From CAG-170 sp022779365 (GTDB lineage Bacteria; Bacillota; Clostridia; Oscillospirales; Oscillospiraceae): DNA of 64,000 nucleotides. The translations under genes were made by a program, and so were the position numbers. The DNA lies in NCBI GenBank assembly GCA_022779365.1, contig JALFSI010000038.1, positions 4,726 to 68,725 on the forward strand, written 5' to 3'. The notes under the pieces are model-generated. The model did no database searches. It worked only from the letters and a program-made list of their open reading frames with translations, and was not told the origin of the DNA. Of the stretch, positions 22,943 to 32,487 are shown one piece after another. Positions within the stretch are counted from its first letter, which is position 1; each line of letters begins with the position of its first letter.

Positions 22943-24772
22943 TTACCAAAGGAACGCCGCGTCGTCCAGCGCAAAGCGCTCGCCCGTGCCGAGCAGCACC
23001 GAGAGTCTGCAAACATAGCGCTTGCCGTGCTGCATCACGGTGTGCGGCAGCAGCGGACACAGGCACGACAGCGGCACGCTGCGCACCGTTTCGCGCGGGC
23101 GGGCGTCGTGCCCCTCCTCGTCGTAGGTACACACGGCGGTGTAGTACCGCCCCGACCAGACCGGCGTGCCGGCTTCCGTCACGATCTGCGCATCCAGACT
23201 GGTGATGCGGTAATTCGAGCGCACGGTGCAGCCGTCCAGCCGGTCTCCCTCACGGGTGAGGCTGACCTGTGGCTCTTCGCGCCGCCCATCCTGAAGCGTT
23301 TTGCAGGTGATGGGGATATAGTTGTCACGCAAAAGCTGCGCGAATGTATAGCGCTCATTCAGCAGCCACGAGCTGACCTTTTTGCGCGCGGTCAGCAGTC
23401 CCCCGCCCTGCTCGTGCGTGACGAGATAGCTGCGCTTGAGGCTGATCGTTCCCGCGCGGTCGCGGTACACCGCCGGAGCACGGCAGAGCATCCGAACGTG
23501 CCCGCCCTTGCCGTAGCACAGCACGGCGTCGCCGGTGCGGGCGTTGGCATACGCCTCGGCGATGACCTCCGGCGTGTTTTTCGCCACCACGTCGGCGCTC
23601 AGCGGTGAGCAGTAACCGTCATATCCTGCGACGGGCAGCACGCCCATACGCTGCTCCGGCATCATGTTTTCCGTCCAGCGATAGGTCAGGTCGTTGCCTG
23701 CCCTTCCCCACGCCCAGTAGACCGCGCCGGAGCAGTCGTTGCCCATGTAGAGGTCAAAAACGTCGTAGCCGTCGGCAGCGAGCCACGGCTGGAGCGTGCC
23801 GTCCGGGCGGAAGCAGTCGAGAAACTGCTCATACGAATTATTTTTGTGGCAGTACGGCATCCCGACGTGCATCATGCCTGCCTCAAACACCTGCGCGTGC
23901 ACCTTTGCGCCGCAGCTGCACGAAAAGCGCAGCGTGCGGTCGGGCGTCCAGGCGATGCTGCCCATGCGCTCCATGTGCTCGCAGCAGAGTCTGCGCAGCG
24001 CCAGCGCCTGCTTCGGCAAAAAGCGGTCCGCGCCGCGGTTGTCGCGCCAGAGGCAGCCGTCAAATTCCGTACAGCCGGTCTCTTCCAGCGCGTACTGTGT
24101 GAACAGCTCCCCGTTCAGCAGATTCATCGGCGCGGAGAAGCGGCACGCGCGCAGAACGGTATCACAAAGCTCCCCGCCGAACAGCGCGGCGCGGGTGCGC
24201 TCGCCCGTCAGATGCATCTCACCGAATGTTTCTACGCACTCAAAAACGCCGCCGTCCGTTTTTCCAACAAAGCCCGCCGCGATCACATCTGCATCACCGC
24301 AGTCGGCGTGTACCTCGGCGTCCAGACTGACATTGCGGAAGCTGCCTGTGCTCAGCCCGGCAAGCCCGCCGAGCAGCACGCGCGCGGGCGCGCTGCACGT
24401 CAGGATCACGGCGCACCCTTCGGCGCGCACGCCCCAGAAGCTGCCGTCATTGCGCCCCGCGAGCAGACCCACATTGGCGCTGCCCACGATCTTGGGCGAC
24501 AGGCGCACGTTTTTGAACGTCACATTCTGCACCATTCCGGCGTTCACGCCGAAAATGCCGGTGTTGCCTGCACCGTCGGTTTTTGTGATGCGGAAATTGG
24601 AGATGGTATGCCCGCAGCCGTCCAGTACGCCGCAAAACGGCGCGTCGTCCGAGCCGAGCGGCGTCCAGTCCCGCCCGCCGAGGTCAATGTCCGCGTCCAG
24701 CGCATATTTTCCCGTTAGGTCCAGATGCAGAAGCTCTTCGGCGCTTGCGATGTATTTTACAGTCGTGTCCAT
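22943..24772 (-). CDS. GLUG-like beta-helix plus NlpC/P60-like protein, no signal peptide
   Basis: 609 residues. Residues 10-240 form GLUG-type repeats (ALDADIDLGGRDWTPLG, then GNTGIFGVN and VGLLAGRNDG units), predicted right-handed beta-helix. A cysteine-rich linker (SCSCG near 285) leads to a papain-like module: C347 in YMGNDCSGAVYWAW and H425 in GKGGHVRM match the Cys and His of NlpC/P60 peptidases. A beta-sandwich-like tail follows. Unlike its paralogue at 30.5-32.4 kb it has no export signal, so it may work in the cytoplasm on imported peptides. GGAGGG precedes the ATG. Catalysis is inferred from the motif only. Confidence 0.75.
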   Translation of the reverse strand: MDTTVKYIASAEELLHLDLTGKYALDADIDLGGRDWTPLGSDDAPFCGVLDGCGHTISNFRITKTDGAGNTGIFGVNAGMVQNVTFKNVRLSPKIVGSANVGLLAGRNDGSFWGVRAEGCAVILTCSAPARVLLGGLAGLSTGSFRNVSLDAEVHADCGDADVIAAGFVGKTDGGVFECVETFGEMHLTGERTRAALFGGELCDTVLRACRFSAPMNLLNGELFTQYALEETGCTEFDGCLWRDNRGADRFLPKQALALRRLCCEHMERMGSIAWTPDRTLRFSCSCGAKVHAQVFEAGMMHVGMPYCHKNNSYEQFLDCFRPDGTLQPWLAADGYDVFDLYMGNDCSGAVYWAWGRAGNDLTYRWTENMMPEQRMGVLPVAGYDGYCSPLSADVVAKNTPEVIAEAYANARTGDAVLCYGKGGHVRMLCRAPAVYRDRAGTISLKRSYLVTHEQGGGLLTARKKVSSWLLNERYTFAQLLRDNYIPITCKTLQDGRREEPQVSLTREGDRLDGCTVRSNYRITSLDAQIVTEAGTPVWSGRYYTAVCTYDEEGHDARPRETVRSVPLSCLCPLLPHTVMQHGKRYVCRLSVLLGTGERFALDDAAFLW

Positions 24773-24790
24773 AGGCTACCCTCCGGGGTG

Positions 24791-25768
24791 TCAGGCATTC
24801 TGGCACAGGTGGCACGCCGCCGTGTGCCAGTCTCCCAGATCGATGAGCGGCTGCTCCTCGGCGCACTTGTCCGTTGCATACGGGCAGCGCGTGCGGAAAC
24901 GGCAGCCCTGCGGCGGATGCACGGGGCTGGGGATGTCTCCCTCCAGCAAAATGCGCTCGCGTTTCGGACCGTCATCCGACACGCTCGGCACGGCGGACAG
25001 CAGCGCCTTCGTGTACGGGTGCGCCGGGTGGTTGAAGATCTGGTCCTTTGTGCCGACCTCCATGACCCTGCCCATGTACATGATCATCAGGCGGTCGCAG
25101 ATATGCTCCAAAACAGACATATCGTGCGACACAAAAATATACGTCAGGTGCATCTCCTGCTTCAGCCGGTCCATCAGGTTCAGCACCTGCGCGCGGACGG
25201 AGACATCCAGCGCGGAGACTGCCTCGTCACAGAGGACGAGCTTCGGCATGGTGGCAAGCGCGCGGGCAATGACGATACGTTGGCGCTGACCGCCGGAAAA
25301 TTCATGCGGATAGCGGTCCACATACGAATCGTCCAGACCGACCTTGACCATCAGCTCCTTGACCCTGCGCTGCCGCTCCTCGTGCGAATCGTAGAGCTTG
25401 TTGATGACCATCGGCTCTTCGATGATCGCGCCGACGCGCATATTGCCGTCGAGCGAGCTGTATGGGTCTTGAAACACCATCTGCATATCGCGCCGCAGCG
25501 GGCGAAGCTGCCGGTTCGGCAGGTGCGTGATGTCCCGCCCGGCAAATTCGATCGTGCCCGCCGTCGGCTCGACCACGCGCAGGAGCGTGCGCAGAAGCGT
25601 CGATTTGCCGCAGCCGGATTCGCCCGCAATGCCGAACGTCTCACCCTCGTGCACGGTGATGTCTACACCGTCTACCGCCTTGACGAACAGCTTCTGCTCC
25701 CAGAACGAACGCTTGACGGGAAACCACTGCCGCAGCCCCGTCCCGCGGATGAGAATTTTCTCTTCCAT
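24791..25768 (-). CDS. oppF: Oligopeptide/dipeptide ABC transporter ATP-binding protein (OppF/DppF)
   Basis: 325-residue ATPase of peptide importers. Walker A GESGCGKST, signature FSGGQRQRIVIARAL and Walker B LVLCDEAVSALD are present. The C-terminal oligopeptide/dipeptide extension includes CRFRTRCPYATDKC, the cysteine cluster of OppD/F proteins. Start at 25768 because GGAGGA is spaced for it, not for the ATG six bases earlier. Two bp separate it from oppD. Confidence 0.96.
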   Translation of the reverse strand: MEEKILIRGTGLRQWFPVKRSFWEQKLFVKAVDGVDITVHEGETFGIAGESGCGKSTLLRTLLRVVEPTAGTIEFAGRDITHLPNRQLRPLRRDMQMVFQDPYSSLDGNMRVGAIIEEPMVINKLYDSHEERQRRVKELMVKVGLDDSYVDRYPHEFSGGQRQRIVIARALATMPKLVLCDEAVSALDVSVRAQVLNLMDRLKQEMHLTYIFVSHDMSVLEHICDRLMIMYMGRVMEVGTKDQIFNHPAHPYTKALLSAVPSVSDDGPKRERILLEGDIPSPVHPPQGCRFRTRCPYATDKCAEEQPLIDLGDWHTAACHLCQNA

Positions 25769-25770
25769 AC

Positions 25771-26745
<975 letters not shown>

Positions 26746-26756
26746 CTCGCGCCTCC

Positions 26757-27605
26757 TTAGCTCCTGCCCGAGCCGATCACTTCGCGCATACCGTCGCCGA
26801 GCATGGCAAAGCCAAAGGTCGTAATGGCGATGGCAAGCGTGGGATACAACACCAGATGCGGCTTGAGCAGCGCCATGCCGCGCCCGATGGCGACCATCAG
26901 ACCCCAGGTGGGGATGTCCTGCGGCACGCCGACGCTGAGGAACGCAAGCCCGATCATGCTCAGAAGCGAGCCGGCAAGACCCGTGGAGAAGCGGACGAGC
27001 AGCGTGTTGCTGCAAGCAGGCAAAACGTGCAGGAACATCGTGCGCAGACCGCTCGCGCCCATGACCTTTTCGCATTCGATGTACTCTTCCTTGCGCACGG
27101 ACAGCACTCTGCCGCGCACGAGACGCGCTACGCCGATAAACCCGCCGAGCGCCATGCCAAGCATGAGGTTAAACACGCCGCGCCCTAACGCTTCGCAGAT
27201 CAGTAACGTAATAACAAGCGTCGGAATGGCGTTGAAGGCTTCCATCACGCGCATCAAAACGGCGTCCACCTTGGGATAATAGCCGCAGAGCAGACCGATG
27301 AGCGTGCCGATGACCACGGTCATGATCTGCACGCCGATGGGGATGATGAGCGAAAGCCGCGCGCCGTACACGATCCACGCCCACACATCGCGCCCCAGGT
27401 TATCCGTTCCGAGCGGATGACCGGGCGAGCCGGGGTCGAGCCATTTGATCGTGGGGTCGCAAAGGTAGGGGTCGGCGGAGGCAAGCACCGGCGCGAAGAT
27501 CGCCAGAAACAGCACCGTCAGCAAGATCGCGCTGCCGAGCATGATACGCCCGTATTTGCGGATAAACGCCATGGGACGCATTTTCTTTTTCTTGACTGTA
27601 CTCAA
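26757..27605 (-). CDS. oppC: Peptide ABC transporter permease (OppC/DppC)
   Basis: 282-residue permease with about six membrane helices and the EAA loop (GVARLVRGRVLSVRKEEYIECEKVMGAS). The N-terminal FAPVLASADPYLCDPTIKWLDPGSPGHPLGTD in two parts is the usual OppC periplasm-side segment. The start is a TTG at 27605 with AGGAGGCGGG eight bases upstream; the next ATG is 24 bases later. Confidence 0.95.
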   Translation of the reverse strand: MSTVKKKKMRPMAFIRKYGRIMLGSAILLTVLFLAIFAPVLASADPYLCDPTIKWLDPGSPGHPLGTDNLGRDVWAWIVYGARLSLIIPIGVQIMTVVIGTLIGLLCGYYPKVDAVLMRVMEAFNAIPTLVITLLICEALGRGVFNLMLGMALGGFIGVARLVRGRVLSVRKEEYIECEKVMGASGLRTMFLHVLPACSNTLLVRFSTGLAGSLLSMIGLAFLSVGVPQDIPTWGLMVAIGRGMALLKPHLVLYPTLAIAITTFGFAMLGDGMREVIGSGRS

Positions 27606-27617
27606 TTTCCCGCCTCC

Positions 27618-28571
27618 TCAGTTCAGCTCCACACGCGGGTCAAGCAGCTTGTAGCCGATGTCCACGAGGATGTTGATGAAGATAAACAGCACCGTCATCA
27701 CGACCACGTCCGCCTGCACCAGCGGATAGTCCTGACGGCTGAGCGCGGTAGAAAACAGTGCGCCGATGCCGTTGATGTTGAACACGGTCTCCACCACGAC
27801 CGAGCCGCCCAGGCAGTTGAGCGTGCTGCCGGAGATGATGGTGAGGATCGTGCCGAAGGCGTTTTTGAGCGCGTGCTTATAATACACGTTCTGCAGCGAC
27901 AGACCCTTGGCGCGCGCCGTGCGGATATAGTCGCGCGAGAGCACGCTGATCATCTGCGCACGCGTGTAGCGCGCGGTGCTGGCGACGTTCGTCATGCCGA
28001 TAGAGAACGCCGGCAGAATGAGCGAGTAGCACGCCTTCCAGAAGCCGTTCTGCGCGATCTTCATGTAGTTTGACATCGGGAAGATCGGGATCAGATAGCC
28101 GAACACATAGATCAGCAGAATACCAAGGCAGAAGTTCGGGATGCACATAAACACGATGGAAAACGTCGAAGCGCTGTAGTCCACCAGCGTGTTTTTATGC
28201 GTCGCGCCCAAAATGCCCAGCGGCACGCCGATGCCGATGTTGATGAGCAGGCTCATCCACGTCAGCATGAGCGTCGGCTCGATGCGGCTCATGATGGCTT
28301 CAAAAACTGACACGCCCATAAAATACGAGTCGCCCCAGTCGCCGGTAAAAATGTTGGACATATAGCGCAGGTACTGGTCGAGATAGCTGCCGTCCAGCTC
28401 CATCTGCTCCGCCATGCGCGCCACGTCCTCTTCCGTTGCCAGGTCGTTGTTTCCCAGCAGCGCGTACAGCGGATCGCCCGGCAGCGCCCGCATCAAAAAG
28501 AAGATCAGCGTCAGCGCCAGCAGAAGCGTCGGGATCGCCGCGAGCAGGCGCTTTACAATGAATTTCAGCAT
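27618..28571 (-). CDS. oppB: Peptide ABC transporter permease (OppB/DppB)
   Basis: 317-residue permease with about six helices. It starts MLKFIVKRLLAAIPTLL, the family N-terminus, and ends with DPRVELN, the typical C-terminus. The EAA loop is at YTRAQMISVLSRDYIRTARAKGL. It forms the channel with OppC. Confidence 0.95.
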   Translation of the reverse strand: MLKFIVKRLLAAIPTLLLALTLIFFLMRALPGDPLYALLGNNDLATEEDVARMAEQMELDGSYLDQYLRYMSNIFTGDWGDSYFMGVSVFEAIMSRIEPTLMLTWMSLLINIGIGVPLGILGATHKNTLVDYSASTFSIVFMCIPNFCLGILLIYVFGYLIPIFPMSNYMKIAQNGFWKACYSLILPAFSIGMTNVASTARYTRAQMISVLSRDYIRTARAKGLSLQNVYYKHALKNAFGTILTIISGSTLNCLGGSVVVETVFNINGIGALFSTALSRQDYPLVQADVVVMTVLFIFINILVDIGYKLLDPRVELN

Positions 28572-28648
28572 GATACACCCATTCCCTCTTTATCGTCTCA
28601 CCGCCGCCGCAGAAACCTGCCGCGGAATTGCCGCCAATAAGGCACGGC

Positions 28649-28676
28649 GGGAATGCAGCCGAACCGACTGCATCCC
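28649..28676 (-). repeat. Intercistronic hairpin between oppA and oppB
   Basis: GGGAATGCAG can pair with CTGCATCCC with one bulge in the 127-bp gap. Without a T-run, it is likely a partial terminator or RNA-stability element that raises binding-protein message over permease message. Confidence 0.5.
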
Positions 28677-28698
28677 CAGCCTGCCGTATGTTGCCTGG

Positions 28699-30405
28699 TC
28701 AGCCCATGTGCGCGCTGGGATCGTCCCAGTACGCGTTATAGTAGAACGTTGCGCCGGTATAGTTCGGGTTCAGACCCGGCGCCTGCACGAAGCGGTCGCC
28801 CTTGCTGCGGCAGATGACGAAGAACGGAGCGTCCTCCACGCACAGCTTGGCATACTCTTCCCACTTGGCGATGCTCTCTTCCGTGCCGGTCAGGTAGCGG
28901 AACAGCTCGTCGCGCAGGGTGTTGGCTTCTTCGCTGCAGCTCCACGCGCGGTAGCAGCTCGTGGGCATCGAGCCGGGCCAGGTCGTGGTCGCCTGACCGA
29001 ACAGGACATACATATCCCAGCCAGCCGTGCCGTCCTTAAAGTCGGCGGAGTAGGCGTTCTTTTCGATCGGCTCAATATCGACGTTGATGCCTGCCGCCTC
29101 TAAGCACTGCGAGATCATCAGACACGCGTTGCTGCCCGCCGTTGCCGGGCGGCGCAGGATAAGCGTCTGACCGTTATAGTTGGACTGCTCCAGATACTGC
29201 TTGGCAAGCTCAATATTCGCAGAGCCGCAGTAATCGGCGCTGTCAAAGGCTTCGGTGGAGTAGCCGTCGATGATGACGGGGCTGTGATCCATCGTGTACC
29301 AGGAGGAGTATTCCGCCTGCGCCACAAGCTCCATATCCACCGCCGCGAGGATCGCCTTGCGGAGATTCGGGTCGTTTACGACGGAGCTCGTGCTGTTGTC
29401 GTGCATATTAAAGAGGAGCGTGAGCGTATCGGCAATGGTCTTGCCGGTGGGGTCGTAATACATCCCGTAGCCCTTGTCCTTGAGGGACGCCTGATAGGTG
29501 TCGATGTCCACGGCGATGACGTCATAGTCGCCGGAGAGCATATGCATGAGGCGGTTGTTGCCGTCTTTGTTGACGTAGCAGTTGATACGGTCCATATACG
29601 CTCTGCGAGGAGCAGCCTGACCGTTGTCATCGCCGCCGTCCTCATAGGCGACATAGCCGTCATAGCGCTCGAGGGGCATGAGTTCCTGATTGACGTATTC
29701 CTCCGGGATGACCTTGTAGCAGCCCGTGCCGATGACGTACTTCGGGTCGGTAATGATCTCGCCGTTGGGCGCATCAAACTGCTCGCAGATCCACTTGGGC
29801 ATCACGCCGTAGTCCGCAACGTGGTAGGAGATCCACGCGAGGAACTTCGCGCAGCCCTGCTCGTCAAAGGTGAACGTCGCAACGTCGCCATCGACCTGAA
29901 TGTCGGTCACGTTTTCAAACGTGGCGTGGCGGGTCTGGCGCTGGTAGGACGCGATGACATCCTCAATGGTCACGGGCGTGCCGTCGTGGAACGTGACGCC
30001 CTCGCGCGGCCACAGCTTGACCCACGACAGGTCGTCCGCGACCTCGTATTCGCAAACCAGCGGATAGAGCTTGCCGTCAGCGCCGCGCGCGAGTGCGGAC
30101 TCGTAGACGTAGCGCGCCCAGAAGAACGTACCGGCGCTCGCGCCGGGGGCGTTGATGTCGCAGTGGTCGTCCATCGTACTGTACACCAGATTCAGTACGC
30201 CGCCGTAGCGGGACGCGTCGGTGCTGGCATCCACTTCCAGAGGTGCGACAGCTTCCGGCGTCTCATCGGCGGGCGCTTGCGCCTCGGTGGTCTGGGTAGG
30301 CTGCTCGGTCGTGGCGGCCTGCTTCGGCGCGCAGCCGCCGAGCACTGCCGCAAGCAGCAGCACCGCCAGCAGCAGCGTCAGGGATCGAATCGTGGTTTTT
30401 TTCAT
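28699..30405 (-). CDS. oppA: Peptide-binding lipoprotein of ABC importer (OppA/DppA, SBP family 5)
   Basis: 568-residue extracytoplasmic solute-binding protein. The signal peptide ends in the lipobox LGGC, followed by an Ala/Thr/Glu/Pro-rich linker. The SBP_bac_5 fold follows, with LVCEYEVADDLSWVKLWPREGVTFHDGTPVT split over strands near residues 110-140. The ligand is probably a peptide but this family also binds glycans and heme. GGAGGAGAAACT precedes the ATG. Confidence 0.94.
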   Translation of the reverse strand: MKKTTIRSLTLLLAVLLLAAVLGGCAPKQAATTEQPTQTTEAQAPADETPEAVAPLEVDASTDASRYGGVLNLVYSTMDDHCDINAPGASAGTFFWARYVYESALARGADGKLYPLVCEYEVADDLSWVKLWPREGVTFHDGTPVTIEDVIASYQRQTRHATFENVTDIQVDGDVATFTFDEQGCAKFLAWISYHVADYGVMPKWICEQFDAPNGEIITDPKYVIGTGCYKVIPEEYVNQELMPLERYDGYVAYEDGGDDNGQAAPRRAYMDRINCYVNKDGNNRLMHMLSGDYDVIAVDIDTYQASLKDKGYGMYYDPTGKTIADTLTLLFNMHDNSTSSVVNDPNLRKAILAAVDMELVAQAEYSSWYTMDHSPVIIDGYSTEAFDSADYCGSANIELAKQYLEQSNYNGQTLILRRPATAGSNACLMISQCLEAAGINVDIEPIEKNAYSADFKDGTAGWDMYVLFGQATTTWPGSMPTSCYRAWSCSEEANTLRDELFRYLTGTEESIAKWEEYAKLCVEDAPFFVICRSKGDRFVQAPGLNPNYTGATFYYNAYWDDPSAHMG

Positions 30406-30461
30406 AGTTTCTCCTCCATGATCGTCGCGGTATCGTGTGTCGGGTGGTTTTCGGTCGGCGC

Positions 30462-32414
30462 TCAGACGCTGAAGTCAAAGCTCTTGACCGGGTAGGTCTG
30501 CCCGTCGGAGAGCAGAACGTTAATAGTATAATGATACGAATTGCCGTGCTCCAGCATCGCCGTCGTCAGCGACTGTGCAAAGTCCGCCATTCGGAACGTC
30601 TTGATGGTCTCACGCAGGAGCATATCGCTCTCTACGCTCTCCCACTTGCCGATGCCGGTAAAGATGGTCTGCTCCCAGAGGTCACTGCCGTCCGCGTTCT
30701 GGATCGTCGCGGTAACGGCGTTGATGCGGTAGTTCGAGGTGATCGTCCCGGCACACAGATACGCCGCGCCCTCGTTCTGATCGTCAATGCTCACTTCGGC
30801 CTCCGGCGCTTTGCCGTCCACCAGCTCCTGCACGGTGATGGGGACGTAATAGTGCTCGTAGATCTCTTCAAAGGTGTACTTGCGGTCGATGACCCAGGTG
30901 GAGTGGTCCACATTTTCCGAAATGCCGTCGCCCTGAGAGTTCACCACCAGATAGCTGGCTTCCGTATCGATCGCGCCGGTCTGGTCGCGCAGGACCACTG
31001 CGGGCTGCGTGCACAGGCGCGCATGGTTCTCGCCGCTGTGATAGGTCACGATGGCGTCCGCCGCGTGAAGCTGCGCGTATGCCTCCAAAATCGTTTCCTT
31101 GCTGTTCTTTTCGATCATCGGCGGGGTAGTCGTCTCACTTGCGTAGTACTCGCCCACCTTCACAACGCCGCAGCCGTATTCGGGCAGCATCGTGTAGGTC
31201 CACTTGAAGTTGATGCTGTCGGACACCTGCGCCCAAGCCCAGTAGATCGAGCCGGAGCAGTCGTTGCCGATGTACATATCAAAGCCATCGTAGCCGAGGT
31301 CCGGCACCCAGTCTTTCAGGTCGCCGTTCTCGTCAAAGCAGTAGTGAAAGCGCTCCAGCGAGCCCTGCTTGTGTGTATACGGGATGCCGTAGTACGTCTC
31401 CCCTGTCTTGAACTCCTGCCGGTGCAGCGCAGAACCGCAGCTGCACACAAACATCAGATCGCGGCTCGGCGACCATTCGAGCGTGCCCTCGGCATAGCTG
31501 TAATCCAGCACGCGCTGGCGCAGCGCCTGCGCATTCTCACTCAGCAGCTCGTCGCTGTTGCGGTTGTCGCGCCAGAGGCAATTCGTCACAGACGCGCCCG
31601 CGTTGCTCGCGGCAAGGTCCGTAAACAGTTCGCCGTTTTTCACATTCCAGTTGCCCGCGTACACACAGTCCTCGACCGTCCCGGCTTCCAAGCTGCCCGC
31701 CAGCAGTCCGACCGCCGCAGTCGCCTGCGCGTCGATGCGCACGTCGGCGGTGCAGCCCGTGAGGCTGCCGCCGGTGAGCTTGCCGACCAGACCGCCTGCG
31801 GTGGCGCTGCCGCCAACGCTCATCGCGCCGGAGACGGTGCACGCCTCAAATGTGCCCGCAGCCTCCGCCGCCAGACCGCCGAGCGTGCCGCTCTCCACAG
31901 CAAAAGACGCATTTTCGAGCGTCAGGTTGCGCACCGTGCCATTCATCACGCCGAAAAAGCCAGTCTTCTCGCCATCCGGCACGGTGAAGTTGGAGACGGT
32001 ATGCCCGTCGCCGTCCAGCGTGCCGGTAAAGGGCTTGCTGCTGTCCCCCGCCGGAGACCACTGCGCGCCCGCGAGGTCAATGTCCGCCGTCAGGCGGTAC
32101 TTTTCCTCCGGCTGCTCGCGCAGCATTGCCAGTCCGCCCGGCGACGCAATGCACCACACACCGTTTTCGTCCTGCGTGGGCGCGACTTCGACCACTGCGG
32201 GCTGCTCTTCGGGTTCTTCCTCCGCAAGCGCTTCCTGCGCCTGCTCCTCCTCTGCGAGAGCTTCTGCCTCCGCCGGCTGGCTCTGCGGCTGCTGCTCGGT
32301 CTGAGCTGGCTGCGCAGCTTCCTCCGCCGTTGAAGCCGGCTGCGCCGCGCAGGCGCACAGCATCCCTGCAGCAAGCAGCGCCGCAAGCAAACTCAGTGCC
32401 GTTCTCTTTGCCAT
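30462..32414 (-). CDS. GLUG plus NlpC/P60-like lipoprotein
   Basis: 650 residues. The signal peptide ends near GMLCAC (C20 or C22 lipidated). A long Ala/Glu/Gln/Pro spacer (residues 23-80) leads to GLUG repeats at about 100-260 (YRLTADIDLAGAQWSPAG, KTGFFGVMNG, TAGGLVGKL). A NlpC/P60-like module follows with C386 in YIGNDCSGSIYWAW and H464 in GENHARLC. The C-terminal half is paralogous to the protein at 22.9-24.8 kb. Probable cell-surface cysteine peptidase or amidase anchored next to the importer. GGAGG precedes the ATG. Confidence 0.78.
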   Translation of the reverse strand: MAKRTALSLLAALLAAGMLCACAAQPASTAEEAAQPAQTEQQPQSQPAEAEALAEEEQAQEALAEEEPEEQPAVVEVAPTQDENGVWCIASPGGLAMLREQPEEKYRLTADIDLAGAQWSPAGDSSKPFTGTLDGDGHTVSNFTVPDGEKTGFFGVMNGTVRNLTLENASFAVESGTLGGLAAEAAGTFEACTVSGAMSVGGSATAGGLVGKLTGGSLTGCTADVRIDAQATAAVGLLAGSLEAGTVEDCVYAGNWNVKNGELFTDLAASNAGASVTNCLWRDNRNSDELLSENAQALRQRVLDYSYAEGTLEWSPSRDLMFVCSCGSALHRQEFKTGETYYGIPYTHKQGSLERFHYCFDENGDLKDWVPDLGYDGFDMYIGNDCSGSIYWAWAQVSDSINFKWTYTMLPEYGCGVVKVGEYYASETTTPPMIEKNSKETILEAYAQLHAADAIVTYHSGENHARLCTQPAVVLRDQTGAIDTEASYLVVNSQGDGISENVDHSTWVIDRKYTFEEIYEHYYVPITVQELVDGKAPEAEVSIDDQNEGAAYLCAGTITSNYRINAVTATIQNADGSDLWEQTIFTGIGKWESVESDMLLRETIKTFRMADFAQSLTTAMLEHGNSYHYTINVLLSDGQTYPVKSFDFSV

Positions 32415-32447
32415 TGCGCTTCCTCCATTTCTTTCAGGTCTCGCCTG

Positions 32448-32478
32448 CCGCACGTCCCGGCATTGGCGGGACGTGCGG
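32448..32478 (-). repeat. Perfect 12-bp intercistronic hairpin
   Basis: CCGCACGTCCCG pairs with CGGGACGTGCGG around a 7-nt loop in the 73 bp between the giant surface-protein gene and the GLUG lipoprotein gene. No T-run follows, so a processing or attenuation role is likely. Confidence 0.6.
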
Positions 32479-32487
32479 GGCGCTGCA